From Leisingera aquaemixtae (GTDB lineage Bacteria > Pseudomonadota > Alphaproteobacteria > Rhodobacterales > Rhodobacteraceae): a DNA stretch of 64,000 bases. Both the position numbers and the translations under genes were made by a program. This document shows positions 60,204 through 64,000 of the stretch, piece after piece. The stretch covers positions 124,001 through 188,000 of the forward strand of contig NZ_CYSR01000022.1 of NCBI RefSeq assembly GCF_001458395.1. The letters are read 5' to 3'. The notes below the pieces were generated by a model that saw only the letters and a program-made list of their open reading frames with translations, had not been told where the DNA came from and did no database searches. Position 1 is the stretch's first letter. Every line of letters starts with the position of its first letter.

Positions 60204-61151
60204 ATGGCACGCGGCAGGCACGCGGAAGCACCGTACAGGATCCCGCCCAAGGGCTGGAAGGATATCGCCCTGCGGGTCAAGGACGAGGTTGCCGCGGACC
60301 ACGTGGGGCTGATCGCTGCCGGTGTGGCCTTTTACGGGCTGATGGCGCTGTTCCCGGCGATCACCGCGCTTTTGGCGATCGGCGGGCTGATGGTCGAGCC
60401 CGCCCAGATCGTCGATCAGATTTCGCAGCTGGAAGGGGTCGTGCCGGACGAGGTGATGGAGATTATCGTCGGCCAGGCGACCCAGGTCGCAGGGTCACGG
60501 GAAGGCGGCCTGGGACTGGCCGCGGTGGCGGGTATCGTGATTGCGCTCTATTCGGCCTCCAAGGGCATGAACAGCCTGATCGAAGGCATGAACGTGGCCT
60601 ATGACGAGGAGGAGAAGCGCGGCTTCTTCATGAAGACCTTTGTTACCCTTGTCCTGACGCTGTTCCTGATTGCGGGCTTGCTGATGGGCTTGCTGGCGAC
60701 GCTGGCGGTTCCGTCTGTTATCGCGCTGGTTGATGCAGGCCCCGTGACCGAAGCGCTGGGCACGCTGCTGGCCTGGGGCGTGCTGCTGGTGATGACCATG
60801 GCCGGGCTTGCGGTGCTTTACCGCTATGGCCCCTCGCGCGACAAGCCCGAGCTGCTGTGGACGTCGCCCGGCGCGGCTTCCGCCTGTGTGCTGTGGCTGG
60901 CAGGCTCTGCCGGGTTTGCGTTTTATGTCGGCAACTTCGGATCCTACAACGAAAGCTTCGGCGCGCTGGCCGGGGTTGTTGTCCTGCTGATGTGGCTGTG
61001 GATTTCCGCCTTCATCGTGCTGCTGGGGGCCGAGATCAACGCCGAAGTCGAGGCGCAGACCACCTATGACACAACCGTCGGCCCCGATGAGCCGATGGGC
61101 GAGCGCGGCGCGGTGAAGGCTGACAAGCTGGGCGCGCGGCAGGGCAGCTGA
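60204..61151 (+). CDS. YihY/BrkB family inner-membrane protein
   Basis: 315-residue protein with six membrane segments. Family motif DHVGLIAAGVAFYGLMALFPAI at the N-terminus, then YSASKGMNSLIEGMNVAYDEEEKRGF, and GSYNESFGALAGVVVLLMWLWIS late. Not a tRNA-processing RNase BN, despite old labels. Follows the DUF3618 gene by 64 bp. ATG 60204 has GGGGAGGACGCGCC. Possible role in envelope or lipid homeostasis; function uncertain. Confidence 0.9.
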   Translation: MARGRHAEAPYRIPPKGWKDIALRVKDEVAADHVGLIAAGVAFYGLMALFPAITALLAIGGLMVEPAQIVDQISQLEGVVPDEVMEIIVGQATQVAGSREGGLGLAAVAGIVIALYSASKGMNSLIEGMNVAYDEEEKRGFFMKTFVTLVLTLFLIAGLLMGLLATLAVPSVIALVDAGPVTEALGTLLAWGVLLVMTMAGLAVLYRYGPSRDKPELLWTSPGAASACVLWLAGSAGFAFYVGNFGSYNESFGALAGVVVLLMWLWISAFIVLLGAEINAEVEAQTTYDTTVGPDEPMGERGAVKADKLGARQGS

Positions 61152-61265
61152 GGCAGCCGGAGCTGCTGGCTCCTGGCAATAACGCACCGGGCGAGAGCGG
61201 CGGCGCCCAGGGACCTTACCGCTGCAGCGACAGGTTTTTCCACAGTGATTGAAGAGAGGTCTGGA

Positions 61266-62807
61266 ATGACAAGCTCCAACGACAGCAAGGGCACCCCCCC
61301 GACCACCACCGATGCGGGCCAGCGCGTTCACACCGACGAGCATTCGCTGACCGTGGGGCCGGACGGGCCGATTGTGCTCAACGATCATTACCTGATCGAA
61401 CAGATGGCAAACTTCAACCGGGAGCGCATCCCGGAGCGCCAGCCCCACGCCAAGGGCGGCGGCGCGTTCGGCTATTTCGAGACCACGCAGGACGTGTCGA
61501 AATACACCAAGGCCAAGATCTTTCAGCCCGGCGCGAAATGCGATGCCCTCGTCCGCTTCTCGACGGTGGCCGGCGAGCGGGGCAGCCCCGACACCTGGCG
61601 CGATCCGCGCGGCTTTTCGGTGAAAATGTACACCGAGGACGGCAATTTCGACATGGTGGGCAACAATACGCCCGTCTTTTTCATCCGCGATCCGATGAAA
61701 TTCCAGCATTTCATCCGCAGCCAGAAACGCCGGGCCGACAACGACCTGCGCGACCATGACATGCAGTGGGATTTCTGGACCCTGTCGCCGGAAAGCGCGC
61801 ATCAGGTGGCCTATCTGATGGGCGACCGGGGCATCCCGAAGACCTGGCGCGAGATGAACGGCTATTCCAGCCACACCTACTCGCTGGTGAATGCCGAGGG
61901 GGAGAAGTTCTGGGTCAAGTTCCACTTCCACACCGATCAGGGCGATGGCAACGCGTACCTGAGCCAGGAGGAGGCCGACAAGCTGGCCGGCAGCGACGGC
62001 GACTATCACCGGCGCGATCTGTTCAATGCGATCCGCGACGGCAATCCGCCGAGCTGGACGCTGAAATGGCAGATCATGCCATATGAGGAGGCCAAGACCT
62101 ACCGCCTCAACCCGTTCGATCTGACCAAGGTCTGGCCGCACGCGGATTATCCGCTGATCGAGGTCGGGAAACTGGTGCTGGACCGGAACCCCACCGACTT
62201 CCACACGGAAATCGAACAGGCGGCGTTCGAGCCGAACAACATGGTGCCGGGGGTTGGGCTGTCGCCGGACAAGATGCTGCTGGCCCGGGGCTTTTCCTAC
62301 GCGGACGCGCACCGGGCGCGGCTGGGCGTGAACTACAAGGAAATCCCGGTCAACAAGGCGCAATGCCCGGTCCACAGCTATTCCAAGGACGGGGCGGGAC
62401 GCACGCAGAAGGTTGCGGATCCGGTCTATGCGCCCAATTCCTATGGCGGGCCGGCGGCGCAGCCCCCCTCTGGCCCCGAGGCCGGCCTGTGGCATGCGGA
62501 CGGCGGCATGGTCCGGCAGGCCTACACGCTGCGGGAAGACGACGATGACTGGAGTCAGGCCGGCACGCTGGTGCGCGAGGTGATGGACGATGCCGCCCGC
62601 GACCGGCTGGTGTCGAATGTGGCCGGGCATCTGAGCGACGGTGTCAGCGAGACGGTGCTGCAGCGGGCGTTCGATTACTGGCGCAACATCGACGGCGAGA
62701 CCGGCGGCAGGATCGAGGCCGCTGTGCGCGAGAAGCTGGGCGGCGCGTCGGAAGCGCCGGGTCTGGCCTCGGCCGAAAGCATCAGCGGCAGCGGGACCGG
62801 CGGATAA
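61266..62807 (+). CDS. heme catalase
   Basis: 513-residue monofunctional catalase that breaks down hydrogen peroxide. The active-site histidine is in [15 protein letters not shown], the asparagine in [15 protein letters not shown] and the heme-ligand tyrosine in [16 protein letters not shown]. Length fits the small-subunit clade with a C-terminal NADPH-type tail. Start at ATG 61266, preceded by GAGAGG; the frame extends to GTG 61245. Cytoplasmic. Its place after the membrane-stress genes suggests joint expression in oxidative stress. Confidence 0.94.
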   Translation: MTSSNDSKGTPPTTTDAGQRVHTDEHSLTVGPDGPIVLNDHYLIEQMANFNRERIPERQPHAKGGGAFGYFETTQDVSKYTKAKIFQPGAKCDALVRFSTVAGERGSPDTWRDPRGFSVKMYTEDGNFDMVGNNTPVFFIRDPMKFQHFIRSQKRRADNDLRDHDMQWDFWTLSPESAHQVAYLMGDRGIPKTWREMNGYSSHTYSLVNAEGEKFWVKFHFHTDQGDGNAYLSQEEADKLAGSDGDYHRRDLFNAIRDGNPPSWTLKWQIMPYEEAKTYRLNPFDLTKVWPHADYPLIEVGKLVLDRNPTDFHTEIEQAAFEPNNMVPGVGLSPDKMLLARGFSYADAHRARLGVNYKEIPVNKAQCPVHSYSKDGAGRTQKVADPVYAPNSYGGPAAQPPSGPEAGLWHADGGMVRQAYTLREDDDDWSQAGTLVREVMDDAARDRLVSNVAGHLSDGVSETVLQRAFDYWRNIDGETGGRIEAAVREKLGGASEAPGLASAESISGSGTGG

Positions 62808-62832
62808 AAACCGCATTGCCACTGGCAGGCAG

Positions 62833-62855
62833 CGGGCCCTTAGCGGGGCCCGTTT
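62833..62855 (+). terminator. hairpin after the catalase gene
   Basis: Stem CGGGCCC/GGGCCCG with a six-base loop, followed by TTTG. Weak but well placed 25 bp after the stop. Confidence 0.6.
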
Positions 62856-63011
62856 GCACGCTGGCAGAAGCATCCGCGAGTGCGCCGGGCGCGTCAGGCA
62901 GGTGCCAGCCAGCCAGCTTCAGTGTGCGGCTGGAGCCGCTGCGCGCGGACGGCAAACGCGGGGCGCAGGCCTTGCAGGCGGTTGCTGATTTTTTGGTATT
63001 TAAGGGAAGGG

Positions 63012-63088
63012 TGGTAGCGGAGGAGGGACTTGAACCCCCGACACGCGGATTATGATTCCGCTGCTCTAACCAACTGAGCTACTCCGCC
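63012..63088 (-). tRNA. tRNA-Met (CAT), elongator
   Basis: 77 bases with encoded CCA at 63012-63014 of the plus strand. Acceptor stem GGCGGAG/CTCCGCT (first pair G-T), D-arm GTAGCTCAGTTGGTTAGAGC, anticodon arm GCGGAATCATAATCCGC with CAT, and TTCAAGT in the T-arm. The first pair and lack of a C-A start mismatch exclude initiator Met. A tRNA-Ile with modified CAU is the less likely alternative. Confidence 0.93.
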
Positions 63089-63279
63089 GCTCGCCGTGTG
63101 GACGCGATTTAAGGAATGCCGCCGGTGGGGTCAAGCAGAAAAGACCGGGAAATGCAGATTCTTCCTGATTTTTTCTGGCGACAGCGAAAAGATCTACAAA
63201 TACAGGAGCTTACCTCCACCCTGGCGGGCCGCGGCGGGGTCATGCTGCGGTGCGATTGGATTATTGCGCGGCCGGGTGG

Positions 63280-64000
63280 TCAATCGGCTTGGGTGTCCAG
63301 GGTGGACAGCTCCGGCCGGGGCAGGCGGTCGAGCAGCTGGAACACCAGGGCGCGGCAGGTTTCCCCGGACCAGTCCTCAGGGTGGAAGCTGGGCGGCAGG
63401 TCCGGGTGGCGCAGCACCACGCGGCGCCAGCGGTGCACGATCAGCGTGCGCAGGGTTCCGGTCTGCGCGGGCGTCAGGCCCGCAGGCGGCGCAGCGATCT
63501 GCTGCAGGTCGCGCTGCAGCGTGGCGCAGGCGTCCTGCAGGTGCTCTGGAAACAGCCGGGCCTTGAGCCAGCCGGGCACGCGCATGCTGTTGACGCCGGC
63601 CGCCAGCAGGTCGTCCAGGTTGCGCGGCATCGGCCCGTGGCCAAGCGCGGTGGTGCGGTTCACGGCGACGTAATTGGACAGCAGCAGCACGTCGTCCAGG
63701 GTTGCCTGCCCGGCGCCGTCTTCGGCGATCAGCAGGTGCCAGGCGCCGGGGGCGGCGGCGCGGCGCTCGTAGATCCGGGGGGTGACGGCTGCGGACTGGT
63801 TGCGGCCGTATTCGGTCAGGTAGTGGACCGAGGCGCGGCCTGCGCGGGCGCTTTCGATCCAGCCGTCCTTGCGCAGCCGGTGCAGCGCCACGCGGATCGC
63901 CTCGGGCTTGATTCCCATCGGAGTGATGATGCGGGTCAGGGCGCTGCCGCTGATGCGGGCGCCTTTGTCCTGCGCGAGATCGCCGAACAGCGATACGATC
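63280..64000 (-). CDS. PaaX family transcriptional regulator (cut by window end)
   Basis: Partial gene whose start lies beyond the window; the frame runs through the last bases. Visible part: SLFGDLAQDKGARISGSAL, ITPMGIKPEAIRVALHRLRKDGW, the winged helix of PaaX, then RASVHYLTEYGR and the C-terminal domain up to PELSTLDTQAD. PaaX represses phenylacetate catabolism and senses phenylacetyl-CoA. ATG 63918 is not the true start because conserved helix sequence precedes it. The neighbouring paa genes would be outside the window. Confidence 0.85.
   Translation of the reverse strand, partial: IVSLFGDLAQDKGARISGSALTRIITPMGIKPEAIRVALHRLRKDGWIESARAGRASVHYLTEYGRNQSAAVTPRIYERRAAAPGAWHLLIAEDGAGQATLDDVLLLSNYVAVNRTTALGHGPMPRNLDDLLAAGVNSMRVPGWLKARLFPEHLQDACATLQRDLQQIAAPPAGLTPAQTGTLRTLIVHRWRRVVLRHPDLPPSFHPEDWSGETCRALVFQLLDRLPRPELSTLDTQAD

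Noticed and set aside
60495-62873. 792-codon antisense frame over YihY and catalase genes
   Set aside because: Shadow of two well-supported genes.
63012-63088. Initiator tRNA-Met or tRNA-Ile(CAT)
   Set aside because: The first acceptor pair and sequence fit elongator tRNA-Met of alphaproteobacteria; initiator features are absent, and the Ile form cannot be fully excluded.

Overview
The window is high-GC, densely coded DNA from an alphaproteobacterium. The most likely source is a marine member of the Roseobacter group (Rhodobacterales, Leisingera/Phaeobacter-like). The reasons are a SAM/SAH riboswitch ahead of metK (a class known mainly from Rhodobacterales), a ChrR/RpoE singlet-oxygen regulon, a sitABCD-type metal importer behind Fur/Mur-type boxes, and osmolyte, betaine and phosphonate catabolic genes. 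The genus is inference; no rRNA lies in the window.

Layout. 1-3303: end of a 2-aminoethylphosphonate pathway (phnW partial, phnA, phnY). 3340-13394: a singlet-oxygen stress island. One operon on the minus strand runs FAD oxidoreductase, Cfa-like methyltransferase, chalcone-isomerase-like protein, MFS carrier, DUF3833 protein, Fe-S photolyase. Divergent from it are a DUF1365 protein and an SDR. Then come chrR-rpoE and another divergent SDR. Four promoters with an identical -35 TGATCC and an 18-bp spacer tie these units to the RpoE homologue encoded there. 13395-18371: an unusual Amt-family protein, a GntR regulator, a glycosyltransferase-like protein and miaB. 18649-28799: mainly housekeeping (OmpA-like protein and a lipoprotein sharing a module, phoH-ybeY-corC-lnt, riboswitch-metK, a Clp-fold protein, trmB, aroA-cmk).

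28886-36288: a YHS protein, an exported hypothetical protein, then a four-gene catabolic operon (M20 amidohydrolase, diaminopropionate ammonia-lyase, M24 peptidase-like hydrolase, Asp/Glu-racemase-like enzyme) and a formylglycine-type phosphonate monoester hydrolase/sulfatase. 36362-40021: a 1075-residue serralysin-like RTX protease with a 108-bp tandem repeat, and a small exported protein just upstream of it. 40216-43959: sitABCD behind two Fur-family boxes. 43961-50121: a methylamine/betaine-type module (LysR, MttB-family methyltransferase without pyrrolysine, DMGDH/GcvT-type flavoprotein, GlxA/GbdR-like regulator). 50185-51429: DUF1348 protein and TetR regulator around a shared operator.

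51561-57809: a nitrilase-family hydrolase, then a tight three-gene unit (large PLP Orn/Lys/Arg-decarboxylase-like protein, ATP-grasp ligase, C45 Ntn-hydrolase) whose product I do not recognise. This is the best candidate for an undescribed pathway. 58002-62807: an envelope/oxidative stress cluster (a 22-residue membrane peptide, DUF883-like, holin-like, DUF3618, YihY/BrkB, catalase). The window ends with a tRNA-Met and a PaaX-family regulator cut by the window edge.
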